From positions 930,001 to 994,000 of the forward strand of contig NW_024881619.1 in assembly GCF_019059575.1 (NCBI RefSeq): a stretch of DNA of 64,000 nt. The letters run 5' to 3'. The translations under genes and the position numbers were made by a program. Shown one piece after another: positions 52,601 through 61,360 of the stretch. The notes under the pieces were generated by a model that was not told where the DNA came from, searched no databases, and was given only the letters and a program-made list of their open reading frames with translations. The stretch is from Amphibalanus amphitrite (taxonomy: Eukaryota; Arthropoda; Thecostraca; Balanomorpha; Balanidae). Within the stretch, counting starts at the first letter, position 1. Every line of letters begins with the position of its first letter.

Positions 52601-53470
52601 AAAATCCTCCGTAGACATCACAGAGGCGTCGGCTCTGGCTAAAACAGAGGCCTCTACAGCGGCCTGGAATTCGCCCCAGTCGGCTTTCCGAACATTCCAC
52701 CTAGGTGGACGGTTGCCCGACACTGGGGACTCCTGGTGCTCCAGCCACACTGGGAAGTGGTCGCTCCCGAGTGGGTCGTCATGGACGGACCAGGTAAAAA
52801 GCTGAGCTAGCCTCGGACTGACTAAGCTCAGGTCCAGAGCCGATGTTTGACCGGAGGGTGTTGTAAAATGGGTGCGCTGTCCTGTATTTAAAATACACAG
52901 CGCCTCATCGCGGATAAAAGATTCTAAAAGTCGACCACGAGTGCCAGTCGTGTCGCATCCCCACGCCAGGCTATGGGCGTTAAAATCGCCGACTACCAGG
53001 ACCGGAGGTGGAAGCTCATCGACAAGTCGATGAAGCTCAACCACCGGGAGCGCTATACCTGGTGGAAGGTATAAGGAGCACACAGTCAGTTCCCGGTGGT
53101 TGAAATCAACTCTGGCGGCCACCGCCTGCAGGGGAGTCTGCAGCGGCACCTGGCGCGCAGGTACGCTGTGGTGAACCGCCAGAAGCACACCTCCATGGGC
53201 AATGGTAGGGGTGTCCAGGTCTCTCCTAAAAACAGAGTAGCCCTTGATGGCAAGAGTGACATTTGGCGCAAGCTTGGTCTCCTGGAGACCTAAAACAAGG
53301 GGTGTGCGCCAACGGATAAGAGACTGTAGGTCCTGGTAGTTGGCCCGGAGGCCTCTACAGTTCCACTGTAGAATAAAAGGCGTGGTTAAAAAGGCGCAAA
53401 AAGGGCGCGTATAACATGAGGCAAAGGCGCACGCAGATACCTGACTGACCACAAAAAAGGTAAAAAACAC
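49700..53470 (-). CDS. LINE ORF2: endonuclease, RT, RNase H
   Basis: 1256 residues nick target DNA and copy the element RNA into it. The N-terminal EEP endonuclease has QWNCRGLRANYQDL, LQETKL, VVGDFNAHS and GSDHFPVW (catalytic E, D-N and D-H). RT has YRPISLTSSLSKLMEKM, FFDIEAAYD, GVPQGGVLS and FVDD (about residue 690). RNase H has VYTDGSK, SSELVAIEKAL, LILSDSLSSLLAL and WIPSHVGIEGNELAD (about 975-1110), keeping the D-E-D-D set. The terminal CNRCSVPLTVAHVLLSC is a CCHC knuckle (about 1185). The real start may be downstream of the first ATG, since recognisable endonuclease begins near residue 33. No stop or frameshift was seen. Confidence 0.95.
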   Translation of the reverse strand: MFFTFFVVSQVSACAFASCYTRPFCAFLTTPFILQWNCRGLRANYQDLQSLIRWRTPLVLGLQETKLAPNVTLAIKGYSVFRRDLDTPTIAHGGVLLAVHHSVPARQVPLQTPLQAVAARVDFNHRELTVCSLYLPPGIALPVVELHRLVDELPPPVLVVGDFNAHSLAWGCDTTGTRGRLLESFIRDEALCILNTGQRTHFTTPSGQTSALDLSLVSPRLAQLFTWSVHDDPLGSDHFPVWLEHQESPVSGNRPPRWNVRKADWGEFQAAVEASVLARADASVMSTEDFTCLLNDSANGCIPKTSSQPRRPPVPWWTKECGDAIRARKRAFRKFDRSSTTENLIAFKRARAFARRVLKEAKAVSWRTYVSSLNRFTPTTQIWARMKRIEGRFSSVPLPVLRVNNTDISHPSDVAETIGRALYQRCRGEPSSRPAPAAVDFSTAENLVYNEPFSMAELTSAISSLRSVSEGPDAVHNDMLRHLPAVALEALLATFNSLWETGTFPETWREATIIPILKAGKSGHDPLHYRPISLTSSLSKLMEKMVNVRFSWFLEHYGVFTNAQCGFRKHRSPVDHILALDTEIRTCFTERKHLGALFFDIEAAYDTVLRHSILFKVYKYGIRGRMGLFIENFLSGRRFKVRVGNQLSSSFIQENGVPQGGVLSVALFAVAINDIADDLPVSIGRSLFVDDFAIWFAASSARHMARQLQLAVRRLERWSRDNGLRFSTRKTVAMHFCRRRCADPTLGIRLYGQTIPTQPVAKFLGMTFDGRLTYKEHFRTLRERCFKSLNVLKCVARTSYGADRKTLLLLYRSIIRSKLDYACFVYDSASESSKKSLDAVHHAALRVATGAFRTSPKSSLLAETNEPPLALRRQMLGMRYTLKLRQYPTHPTYPYVFSRHATRSDGRVRPSFGERMGGLFSAANISLRGVRRTWDTPPPPWKNANPQVDLSLSTVKKDNLLPAEARARALEHIAVYDGFITVYTDGSKTTEGAGCSFVAGRDTRSFSLPPSASVFSSELVAIEKALCFIEVSGSPFYLILSDSLSSLLALRTFNSVDPIVRDILTRLTSVEQSGKSVRFCWIPSHVGIEGNELADAAARRAAAAPCTRRLPLPARDFYPLVRPFMLSKWQAEWDLCVRNKLRELKPTLEPWQSCLQGNRFQEVVLCRLRIGHTYATHSYLLSGGEQPLCNRCSVPLTVAHVLLSCPLFERNRTRYLGCIAPGTTIRHLLGDESPWVLSGNIFSFIRSVNFQVIYST

Positions 53471-53551
53471 CGAGAGAAATGCACCTGGTAAAAAAGCGCA
53501 ATAGCGCGAAAAAGATAAAAGGATAAAAGAGGAAATGACTAGACTGAAAGA

Positions 53552-55258
53552 CTAGACTAGGTCCTCTAACTCCGAGGAGGCGCTCCCCCCGTAACGGATG
53601 CGGGGGTGCCCCGAGCCCTCTCGGTGAAGCCTCCCTTCAGCGGAGGCAGATCGGGCGTGGCTCGAGCCCTGCTGGGGCTTTTTCGCCCGAGGGGCGTCAC
53701 CCTCCGAGGGCGACCAGCTCGGGGGCGTCTGCCGCTTGGCGAGGCGCCCTGGAGCCGCGGAGGACTGTTGCCGCCCCGACGGAGATGTCGAGGCGGCGGC
53801 CTGTGTCCTCGACACAGGCGTCTCTGGCAGCGGCGGTGGTGGCCGCCGCTGCGGAGGTGGAGGAGGCGGCGGGGGACCCATGATGGGCCGAGTCCCCGCC
53901 TCAGGTGTCTCCGGGGTGTCAGCGGCGGCGGCCGCGTTGGCACTCCCGGAGGCGGAGTCGGCAGACGAGGCTTCTTTAGCCTCGAGGGCCTTCTGGACGA
54001 GGCGAGCCCTCCTCGCCTCACGTGCCCTCCTCTCCTCCTCCCCCCGCCGCAGAGCCTCCTGCACCGCCGTAGACGGTCGGGGGCGGGGCGGGGTGGGTGG
54101 CGCCTTACCCTGCGCCGGGGGGCGCCGACCACCCTGTCGGCGCTGGACGACGGTCCACTCGTCTCCACTCGCGGCTGGAGCCGGACTGGGTGGACCCCAC
54201 ACTGACTCCTGAGCAGCCTGCTCCGTGTCGCTCGGCGGCGCACGAGGCGCCGGGGGGTCCGCTGAGCCATCAGTGGCTACGACAGTGAGGCCGAATCGCT
54301 TGAGGAGCTGCACAAGCTGTGCAACACTCATCTGGGAGGCATCGGTTGAGTTTGTCACTCTCACCTTTTGGGCATACGAGGTCTTCGGGTGAGTTTGGTT
54401 ATACACCTCCCGGGCCTCTTTAAACGACAGATTTCTGGTAGCCTTGATGGTGTTTATCTCCTTCTCTTTGACGTATGTAGGGCAGGACCTGTCATACGCG
54501 GAGTGCGGTGTCTGCCCCTCTCCGCAGTTGACGCATCGAGGGGTCTCCGAGCTGCACGTGTCGTCAGTGTGGTCCTGGGAAGCACACTTGGAGCACACGG
54601 GTTTGCCTCGGCAGTTGTCCTTCGTATGACCAAAACGTTGACAGCGGAAACAACGCATGGGTGCCGGGACGTAAGGTCGCACACGAACCCTCACGTACCC
54701 CACGCGAACCTCGCTCGGCATGTCGGTGGAGTCAAAGGTTAAGATAATGTTATTCGTGGGGACCGTGCCTCTCCTCGCCAAGATGCGGTGTGCTGCTGTG
54801 ACGCCAAAGTCGGCGAGGCCGTCTGCGATGTCGTCATTGCTCACGTCTCTGAGGTCAAAGCAGTTGATGACCCCTCTGCTCGAGTTCTTTGACCTGTGCG
54901 GCTCAACTGAGAGAGAGACAGAGACCAGCTTCCTGCCGGAGGCCCGTCCCTCGGTATACACAAATCGGGTGGCGCTTAAGGCTTTTGCAGCCTCCTCACT
55001 TTTCTCGAATTCGACTTCCAAAGCCCCATCGCGCATCCGATCGCAGCGGAGGATCTTGCCGAGGCGGTCGCAGCCGTCCTTCCGTTGGAAGGGGGACAGC
55101 GCACCCAGCTGTTTGTCACTGCTCCTTAGGATAAGGATCTTTGGGTTTCGAGGAACCTTCTCGTGTGACGTTCGCCCGCCGGCCGAGGCCAACGGACGAG
55201 AATCGGCCGAAGCCGAGGGGTTGGATTGAGGGGAAGGGGGGTTGGTCCGGTCATCCAT
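53552..55258 (-). CDS. LINE ORF1: gag-like RNA-binding protein
   Basis: 568 residues that would bind element RNA. After a Ser/Pro-rich N-terminus comes an RRM-like or coiled region, then three consecutive cysteine knuckles: CFRCQRFGHTKDNC, CSKCASQDHTDDTC and CVNCGEGQTPHSAYDRSC (about residues 198-265). A KEINTIKATRNLSFKEAR helix follows. The C-terminal 230 residues are low-complexity Pro/Arg/Ala-rich and contain a polyproline run. The knuckle trio is the standard ORF1 mark of arthropod I/R1/Jockey-type LINEs. It ends 81 bases before ORF2, so translation of ORF2 may rely on reinitiation. Confidence 0.93.
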   Translation of the reverse strand: MDDRTNPPSPQSNPSASADSRPLASAGGRTSHEKVPRNPKILILRSSDKQLGALSPFQRKDGCDRLGKILRCDRMRDGALEVEFEKSEEAAKALSATRFVYTEGRASGRKLVSVSLSVEPHRSKNSSRGVINCFDLRDVSNDDIADGLADFGVTAAHRILARRGTVPTNNIILTFDSTDMPSEVRVGYVRVRVRPYVPAPMRCFRCQRFGHTKDNCRGKPVCSKCASQDHTDDTCSSETPRCVNCGEGQTPHSAYDRSCPTYVKEKEINTIKATRNLSFKEAREVYNQTHPKTSYAQKVRVTNSTDASQMSVAQLVQLLKRFGLTVVATDGSADPPAPRAPPSDTEQAAQESVWGPPSPAPAASGDEWTVVQRRQGGRRPPAQGKAPPTPPRPRPSTAVQEALRRGEEERRAREARRARLVQKALEAKEASSADSASGSANAAAAADTPETPEAGTRPIMGPPPPPPPPQRRPPPPLPETPVSRTQAAASTSPSGRQQSSAAPGRLAKRQTPPSWSPSEGDAPRAKKPQQGSSHARSASAEGRLHREGSGHPRIRYGGSASSELEDLV

Positions 55259-55699
55259 GTAAGTGTGCTTGGTCTCCGCCAGCTCGGCCGCCGACGCTCC
55301 GCAACGGCGCCGCTACAAGGCCTAGGACGGCCGAGCTGACTGTACGGGACTTGGCGGCACCTTCCGAGGGGGAGAGAGAGACTCACCACCCCCCACGGTC
55401 GGATACCGCCTCCTCCCTTGACGCCTCGCCGAGTCACCGCCAGGGGCAGCGACAGATCAGTCCCACCGACGGAGGACGAGCACAAGTGCCCGAACCCCGC
55501 CGGCGACACCTCTCCAACACCACCCCCGGCGGCATCACGACTGGGAATGGCTCCTCAAGTGCGGCGCCCCACTGAGTGTCCCGCCCTTACAGAACTCAGG
55601 GCCAAAGAGGCGTGTTGCCCAGCCACCGCGACTGGCTCCGCACGGTGGGGGGGCTCAACCTCCAGGATCCCGTTGTCCTGGGGTACGGGTCGGCTCGCC

Positions 55700-56264
55700 T
55701 AGCCTAGTAAAACCGGCTGGTACCCGAGGGGACGCCACTCCCCTTACACTAGCCCAACTCGGCTGTGTTCCTGCGGGTGCAAAAAACAACGAAAAAAGGG
55801 GGAAAGGAATCAGAAAGCTGTGATCGAACGAAACGCAGACATCCGGTGAGAAGCAAAGCAAAAGCAAACAAAGACCGCTCAAGAGAAACAAAACCACGGA
55901 AACCAAGAAAAGTCGGGCCGTACCATCTGTCCATCCAGTGATCAAAAGCAAATCGTAAGCAAGCATGGGTCAAGCTGGGGCCGAGGGGGCGCTACTCCCC
56001 TTGCTGGCCGAGGCCAGGGCCGCCGCGGGGCGAGGGCCCAAGGAGCCCAGTCCAACAGCGACCCAGGCCACTGCCAACCCCCTGCGGGGCCAATCCTGCA
56101 GACAATCCATCCGGTAAGCAAGGCAAGTCCAGGTCAAACGCGCGTCAAGCTGGGGCCGAGGGGGCGCTACTCCCCTTACTGGCCGAAGTCACAGCCGCCG
56201 CACAGCCGGAGCCAGATGACCCCGGCTAAGCAGCAGCTCTGACCACGGTCAGCCCCCTGCGGGG
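55700..56264 (-). promoter_or_regulatory. LINE 5' UTR with repeated promoter-like monomers
   Basis: Plus-strand block CAAGCTGGGGCCGAGGGGGC, then GCTACTCCCCTT.CTGGCCGA, begins at 55971 and again at 56146, a period of 175 bp. Each block is followed by CCCCCTGCGGGG (about 56085-56096 and 56253-56264). A weaker third copy is near 55705-55750 (GGTACCCGAGGGGACGCC). Stacked 5' monomers act as internal promoters in some LINEs; that role here is inference. Confidence 0.65.
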
Positions 56265-56279
56265 GATGACACGAAAATC
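56265..56279. repeat. LINE target-site duplication, right copy
   Basis: Exact copy of 49468-49482. The element's 5' end therefore lies at 56264. Confidence 0.95.
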
Positions 56280-56283
56280 GAAG

Positions 56284-56353
56284 TCGCCGAGTGGATTCGA
56301 ACCACCTACCTCTGAATCACCAGTCCGATACTCTAACCACTTCGCCACGGCGA
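56284..56353 (-). tRNA. tRNA-like sequence (tRNA-derived)
   Basis: On the minus strand it has a perfectly pairing TCGCCG/CGGCGA acceptor stem, the A box TGGCGAAGTGG and the consensus B box GGTTCGAATCC. The anticodon arm (around CTGGTGATTCAG) does not form a normal 5-bp stem with a 7-base loop, so no amino acid is assigned. It matches the degenerate copy at 48424 in position within the arm. It probably acts as a Pol III promoter or is a passenger in the inverted-repeat element. Confidence 0.6.
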
Positions 56354-56850
56354 TAATATACCCCATGTAGCTTAAATGTCAATAACTTAAAACCTAGCTT
56401 CAATAGACGCCACCAGGGCGAGGACCGAAAGTATGACGCCACGCTGACGTCACTCAGGAGGCAAGCTATTGGTTGGCCGATTCGTGTAATACAATTGGCG
56501 AATACGCTGCCCGGCGAACGGTCACTCGCGTCTCTCGCTCCATTCAGGCTTGATGGTGGGCGGTAGCTGGTAGCGGTAGCGGGCGCTGGTAGATGGCATT
56601 TAGAGCAGATGGCGCTGGTGGTGGGGCTCGAATGTGGCCGAGCGCAAGCCTCTGCCCGGGCCTGAATTGACCTTAGCATTACGAGTGAATGAGAAGTACC
56701 TTCCATAATCGTTTGGCGTCAAAATACCTTAGTAATAAAAGTTTCGGCAGGTTCTGAAACATACATTGCCAGAATATTGTCAACGAAAGTTGACGCATTT
56801 AAAAATTATCGCAAAAAAGTGGGGTCTCAAGGGGTTTGACGTTCATAGTA

Positions 56851-57845
56851 GGTGCTCGTCTAGCGTCTGTCACCGGTGAGAAGAGGGAGACAGAGTGGCT
56901 GTTCCAGCGGCGCTGGTTGGCGATTATTCGTGGCAACGCTGCGTCCGTACTTTTGACCTCTCGGTCGGATGGGAACCCAGCAACAAGAGAAAAGAGGCCG
57001 TTACGACGGGCCACGCCGGACACAGACGTCCACATTGCTGCTCACCAGCAAAGGCAGTTGTCGCCGCGGTCTCCAAGGAAGCAGCCCGCTGACCGCCAGG
57101 TGCTGCAGCCGTGCGGTGAGAAGGCGGAGACTTCCGAGGACCCATGCCCAGCACCTCCACAGTCAGCCAACAGCCCCATCTCAACTCGCCTAGTGAGATA
57201 TAGACAAATTTACCAGGAAAGGAAGGAGAACTTTGCTGCACAAGGCCTAGCGCTGAGCCGCGACCCAATGGATGACCCAGACCTGGCACCGTACCTGTTA
57301 CGCGGTGCAGCTCGGTGCTTAAGTGTACTTACCGTTAACATCGTATATTGTATGCATCTACACAACGTCTGAGCATAATATAAACGTGATGGAAAAGCCT
57401 ACACGATTCACGTCTGTCATCTCCGCTCATGGCGAGGATCGACCAAAATCAGTGAGCGTGAGAACGCGCTTACCGGTGACTGATGGAGACTTCACTCAAG
57501 AGTCCGGTGAGAACTGGCTCAATGTCGATGAGATTGACGAGTCCGTCGCAGAATGTTGAGAAGACGAAGAAGTTCGGAACGCCGGGGACGAGACGTTCGA
57601 GACACCGGAGGTGTACCGCATCTCCGTCTGACGAATGATCGTGATTCTCCTGTGGCCTTCTTGTCTCAAGCACACGGTCAAGACGTCATGTGCAGGGAAC
57701 TCGTCGTTATGTGTAATCTCACTTGTTGGTGATAAGGCTGATTGGTTATGTGTTTCCTCGTTTGCTGACAGCAAGGATGAATGTGTTCGTGTGACTGCCC
57801 CGAGGACCGTTGCTGAAAGGAGCGGGGGATGATATAGGTTGGCTG
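56851..57845. other. Unassigned sequence
   Basis: A 178-codon plus frame (56836-57372) is Arg/Pro-rich near its middle, ends with RYRQIYQERKENF and PDLAPYLLRGAARCL, and matches nothing I know. It may be an eroded transposon frame. Confidence 0.3.
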
Positions 57846-57849
57846 CTGT

Positions 57850-58310
57850 TTAGGATCGACTGACCTTGGTTCGAATGGCATCGTATGGGAGTCGCGTGCT
57901 GGCGAGCTTTCGTGCGACTCGCTCGCCCAGCTCCAGTGCCTTGGCCAGCACACATGCGACTAGTCGCTTGACGATCCCCGGCGCTACGTCAGCAGTCGAG
58001 CCCATCACATCACAGAACCTGGTGTTGAAGTCCTCGACCACCTCCATCCACCACTCACTGGGAACGTTAAGGTTTCCGCGGCTAATTGTCTGCAGCCACC
58101 GGCTCGGCACGAACGCTGACGCCGGAGAGCAGGAGCTTGGCTGACCCAGACCTCTGCACAGGTGGCGGCACTTGGAGGCCACGTAGCCTGCCACAAAGGC
58201 AAGCGCCTCGCGGTCGACCCCCAGTTCGTCCGTCACCGGCGCGGCGGCGGCCGCTCCCTCCGCAGCCGGCAGAGAGTCGTCGTCATCGCCCGTGGCGGGC
58301 GGTAGCGGAA
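57850..58310 (-). pseudogene. P-element/THAP-type transposase C-terminal fragment
   Basis: The minus-strand frame reads ALAFVAGYVASKCRHLC, then WLQTISRGNLNVPSEWWMEV and LVACVLAKALELG. The order AGYVA..., W...SRG.L.VPS follows the C-terminal region of P-element and THAP9-like transposases. The N-terminal THAP finger and catalytic core are missing. The frame continues open to 58473, but that part overlaps the plus-strand RT and is not conserved-looking. The break near 58310 marks the junction of two remnants. Confidence 0.6.
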
Positions 58311-58429
58311 GCTGGACCACAAGGCTTGACCACAAGGCGGTGGCTGCGACGAAGCTGCAAGAGTCAGGAACCCTCAGCAGCCAGCAAGTGCGGCTTTTGG
58401 CCACTGGCAAGCGTGTGCATTGGACTGCA

Positions 58430-59062
58430 AAGGAGGTCGCTGTTGCCGTTGGGCTGAGGTGCATCAGCCGCAAGGCTTATCACTACCTACAGATTACAGA
58501 ACTTGAGCTGTGGCTGACCAACGGCTGGCTGCGGCCGTACGACGAGGAAGTGGACGGCCCACCGCGCGGTCTCGTGCCCCTGATGGCCGTGCCTCAAGCC
58601 AAGAAGGTGCGCCCGGTTCTGGACATTCGCGAGCTGAATGAGCACGTCGCCGCGTACACGGCTGACGCAGATGTGTGCGCCGACCGCCTGCGGACGTGGC
58701 GCCGTCACGGCCATCGGGTGGCCGTGGTAGACCTGCGTCGGGCTTATCTGCAGCTGCGGCTGGAGCGGAAACTGTGGCCGTACCAAACTGTCATCATCCG
58801 TGGCAGGCGTTACTGCTTGAATCGCCTTGGATTTGGCCTCAATGTGGCCCCAGCCGTCATGAAAGCCGTCGTGAAGCTGGTCCTGGCGCAGGACGCGGAC
58901 GTGCAGCGCGCCGTCTGTCCCTACGTGGACGACCTTCTAGTGGACGAGGACGTCGTCAGTGCCGAACGAGTGGTCGAACATTTCGCTCGCTTCGGGCTGA
59001 ACTGCAAGCCGCCGGTGCGCGCTGAAGACGGTGCTCGGATTCTGGGGCTCCACTTACGGTCT
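58430..59062 (+). pseudogene. Reverse transcriptase fragment, unclassified
   Basis: The frame contains KKVRPVLDIRELNEHV, VAVVDLRRAYLQLRLE, RRYCLNRLGFGLNVAPAVMK and CPYVDDLLV. These are the RT blocks with the D and YVDD active-site aspartates. The frame ends soon after the thumb region. The FGLNVAP phrase fits LTR- or DIRS-like RTs more than LINE RTs, but no RNase H, integrase or recombinase follows to decide. The open frame starts at 58292, but its first 45 residues look non-homologous. Confidence 0.7.
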
Positions 59063-59149
59063 GTGCTGAGGTGTCTCAAAGTCCAGCAGACAGCAACGCA
59101 TTGAGAAGATGTTTATCAAAAGGTCCAAAAGGCTGACCATTTCAGTCCA

Positions 59150-59992
59150 AGCTGCTCTCTGACGAAGTGTCTGGTGAGGACATTCGTCTGGCAAAAAGAC
59201 AGCTCGAATAGTTTGTCTCTCGAGTGGAGCAGCTGTACGGGCGGCAGCACATGTCGTACAAACATACACACGCTTCTCCACCTGGCCGACACTGTGCGTC
59301 AGTGTGGTCCCCTCTGGGCCTGCTCTATGTTCCCTTTTGAGGGTTTCAACCGAACGCTGCTCAAGTTTTGTACTGGGCCAACATACATCGCTGAACAGAT
59401 CCTAGACAAATTCCTCATCCTGCAGACTCTTCGAACGATCAGGGACACGCGCACACACGATGGTTTCCTGGATGAAAGAGTGGATGCACTGGTCACAAAA
59501 TTCCTGAGCAGTCGTGCCCCTGCCGTCAAGGCAGCTCGCTCAGCGGAGGGAGTAGTCGCATTAAACGCGCCACGTGTGCGTGATCTGACGGCGGAGGAAG
59601 TTGAGCTCCTTCTCTTATCTGGGCATGAAGTACAAGGAGACCGTCCTCAAGCTCGCTTCTTTAAGCGAGCGATCATCAACGGACGGATTAGCACCACTGC
59701 TGAACACAGCAAGGGAAAACGGAACAGCTCGGTGATCTTCACGGCTCAAGGTGTGTGCATTCTTCTGAGAATAGCTTTCCTGATGGTCGGCGGAGTCACG
59801 AGATGCTTTATTTTCTGTGAACGGTGTGAAAGCAGGGATGCCTTTCCTACGACAAAACACATTTATGAGTACGTACCAACGAATGCAAACGTAGTTTTAG
59901 AGCCTTCGGAGATCGTCAGTAACTGTGTGGTTATAGTGAGGGATGGTGTGCGCTACTGCTGTTTACAGCCAAACAAGATCGAGAAGGATTAG
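59150..59992 (+). pseudogene. CACTA (En/Spm)-type transposon protein, DUF4218-like
   Basis: The frame from 59174 contains NIHTLLHLADTVRQCGPLWA and MFPFEGFNRTLLKF, the N-H-L-L-H-L...G-P-L-W...F-P-F-E pattern of the domain that follows the transposase in CACTA elements. Its upstream part (LAKRQLE then FVSRVEQLYGRQHMSY) is in another frame, with a shift at about 59255. The tail to 59992 has a CFIFCERCES segment. Transposase proper and CACTA termini were not seen. Confidence 0.65.
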
Positions 59993-60063
59993 CAGCACAG
60001 ATGACGTGTGCCTTGTCTGTGAAGGTCCAGCGTTTTAGGTGCCAGTCGCGCGGAAAAGCAGGG

Positions 60064-60437
60064 TGAGCTGGTTCGCGTCTACGTGGCGTTTACACTTGTT
60101 CAGCAATGCACATGTGTAGGCCCAGTCGTTCGGGACGGCGTGCTGATTTGCATATGTCGGTATGAGAGTGCATTGTGTTGGATGGGTTTTGTGCTTTGTG
60201 CCAAGTGTATTGTTTTGTCAGACATCATTTTTTTGTGCCACCACCACCCTTGAGCTGGCTTGCGTCTACGTGGCGTTTACACTTGTTCAGCAATGCACAT
60301 GTGTATGCCCAGTCGTTCGGGACGGCGTGCTGATTTGCATATGTCGGTATGATAGTGCATTGTGTTGGATGGGTTTTGTGCTTTGTGCCAAGTCTATTGT
60401 TTTGTCAGACATCAATGTTTTGTGCCACCACCGTCCT
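60064..60437. repeat. 187-bp tandem duplication
   Basis: GCGTCTACGTGGCGTTTACA starts at 60075 and again at 60262. The two units match nearly throughout, ending in TTTTGTGCCACCACC. Confidence 0.85.
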
Positions 60438-60589
60438 AAATGTTTTTTTTCTCACAATCCCATTACTGCATGTTCGTAGGTCAACATTGTACCGCTGCTC
60501 GATGTCAGTGAATACAAGCTGGATTAGAGGCTATACGCATGTCTCTCGCGATACGTGATATGAGAAATGTAAATTTCACCTCTACCAAG

Positions 60590-61030
60590 TGGTCGACATA
60601 TCCAATTGGAAATAACATTGGATGCAGTTGGATATCGTGTTGGACATCCATATGTATGCAATCGACTATCTACTTGGAAGTATGTGAATATCGTATTGTA
60701 CTTATAATGGATCCAATCAGATATCCCAATGTGCATCTAGTTGGATATCTAATTGGATCCAATTGGATATCCTATTTGTGCATCTAATTGGATCCAATTG
60801 GATATCCTATTTGTGCATCTAATTGGATCCAATTGGATATCCTATTGGACATCTAATCGGATCCTATTGGACATCTAATAGGATATCCTATTAGACATCT
60901 AATTGGATCCACTTGGATATCCTATTGGATATCCTATTAGATATCTAATTCGATGTCCTATTGGCCATCCTATTGGACAGTCTGACAGTTGAATGCGATT
61001 TCCAATTGGATCCAATTTTTACTAGGGAGC
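60590..61030. repeat. AATTGGATCC/GGATATCC repeat tract
   Basis: The core is about three units of 35 bp (TGTGCATCTAATTGGATCCA then ATTGGATATCCTATT; unit starts about 60778 and 60813), with degenerate flanks. Short self-complementary motifs dominate. It ends TTTTTACTAGGGAGCAGG; a similar TTATTTACTAGGGAGCC ends the related tract at 61560. Confidence 0.75.
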
Positions 61031-61189
61031 AGGGTCATTCTGCTGCCGATCTTCAATACGTGGCAATCAAAATCAAGATTCGATAGTGCAGGATCCCTCT
61101 CACAATTTCTGCGACAATGTAGGTAATGCGAATATTGCGTGAAACGGCCGGGCTTTCGTCTCGTTCAATGTGGTTGAGGACATTTCCAA

Positions 61190-61352
61190 CATAGGTGTAG
61201 GAACGTTTTGAGAAGTGGCGGGGCGGGGGGGGGGGGGGGGCAAGTCGAGCTGAGTATCCGATCCGATTGTAACGTAGCTGAAAGGTGGGTGGGCCACTCG
61301 GAAAGGTGGGTGGGCCATGGCCCGGCCGTCCCCCCCTGTTCCTACACCTATG
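61190..61352. mobile_element. 163-bp hAT-type MITE
   Basis: Perfect 15-bp inverted ends CATAGGTGTAGGAAC are flanked by the perfect 8-bp target duplication ATTTCCAA (61182-61189 and 61353-61360). The interior has a 14-G run near 61228 and a duplicated GGTGGGTGGGCCA. It is nested in the AATTGG repeat region. Confidence 0.9.
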
Positions 61353-61360
61353 ATTTCCAA

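Larger units (their letters stand above)
49483..56264 (-). mobile_element. Full-length RNase-H-bearing non-LTR retrotransposon
   Basis: A 6782-bp element on the minus strand, bounded by a perfect 15-bp target duplication. It has a repeated 5' UTR (55259-56264), ORF1 (55258-53552), an 81-base gap, ORF2 (53470-49700) and a 3' UTR of about 217 bases. The 3' end carries AATAAA within AATAAACAAACAA, with no long poly(A). ORF2 has an apurinic-type endonuclease, RT, RNase H and a CCHC end, placing it in the I-like group; the exact clade is not determined. Both ORFs are open, so it may be competent. Confidence 0.95.
47983..56848. mobile_element. Inverted-repeat element with tRNA-like arms, hosting a LINE
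   Basis: Two homologous arms face inward: 47983-48500 and, inverted, 56284-56848. Both outer ends read CTATG(G/A)ACGTCAAACC and are flanked by TA (47981-47982 and 56849-56850). Blocks conserved between arms include GGGGTCTCAAGGGG, GCGTATTCGCCAATTGTATT and ACACGAATCGGCC. Each arm ends internally in a tRNA-like sequence. Removing the LINE at 49483-56264 and one target copy leaves an element of about 2.07 kb. Alternatively the arms are two independent insertions of one family in opposite orientation. Confidence 0.55.

Noticed and set aside
53606-54212. Plus-strand frames of 158-199 codons opposite LINE ORF1
   Set aside because: GC-rich, low-complexity antisense shadows of the Pro/Arg-rich ORF1 C-terminus; no motifs.
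56284-56353. Functional tRNA gene
   Set aside because: Acceptor stem and both promoter boxes are good, but the anticodon arm cannot form properly and a sister copy shows it is part of a repeat.
56836-57372. 178-codon frame as a host gene
   Set aside because: It starts inside the inverted-repeat element end and carries no known motif, so a function cannot be supported.
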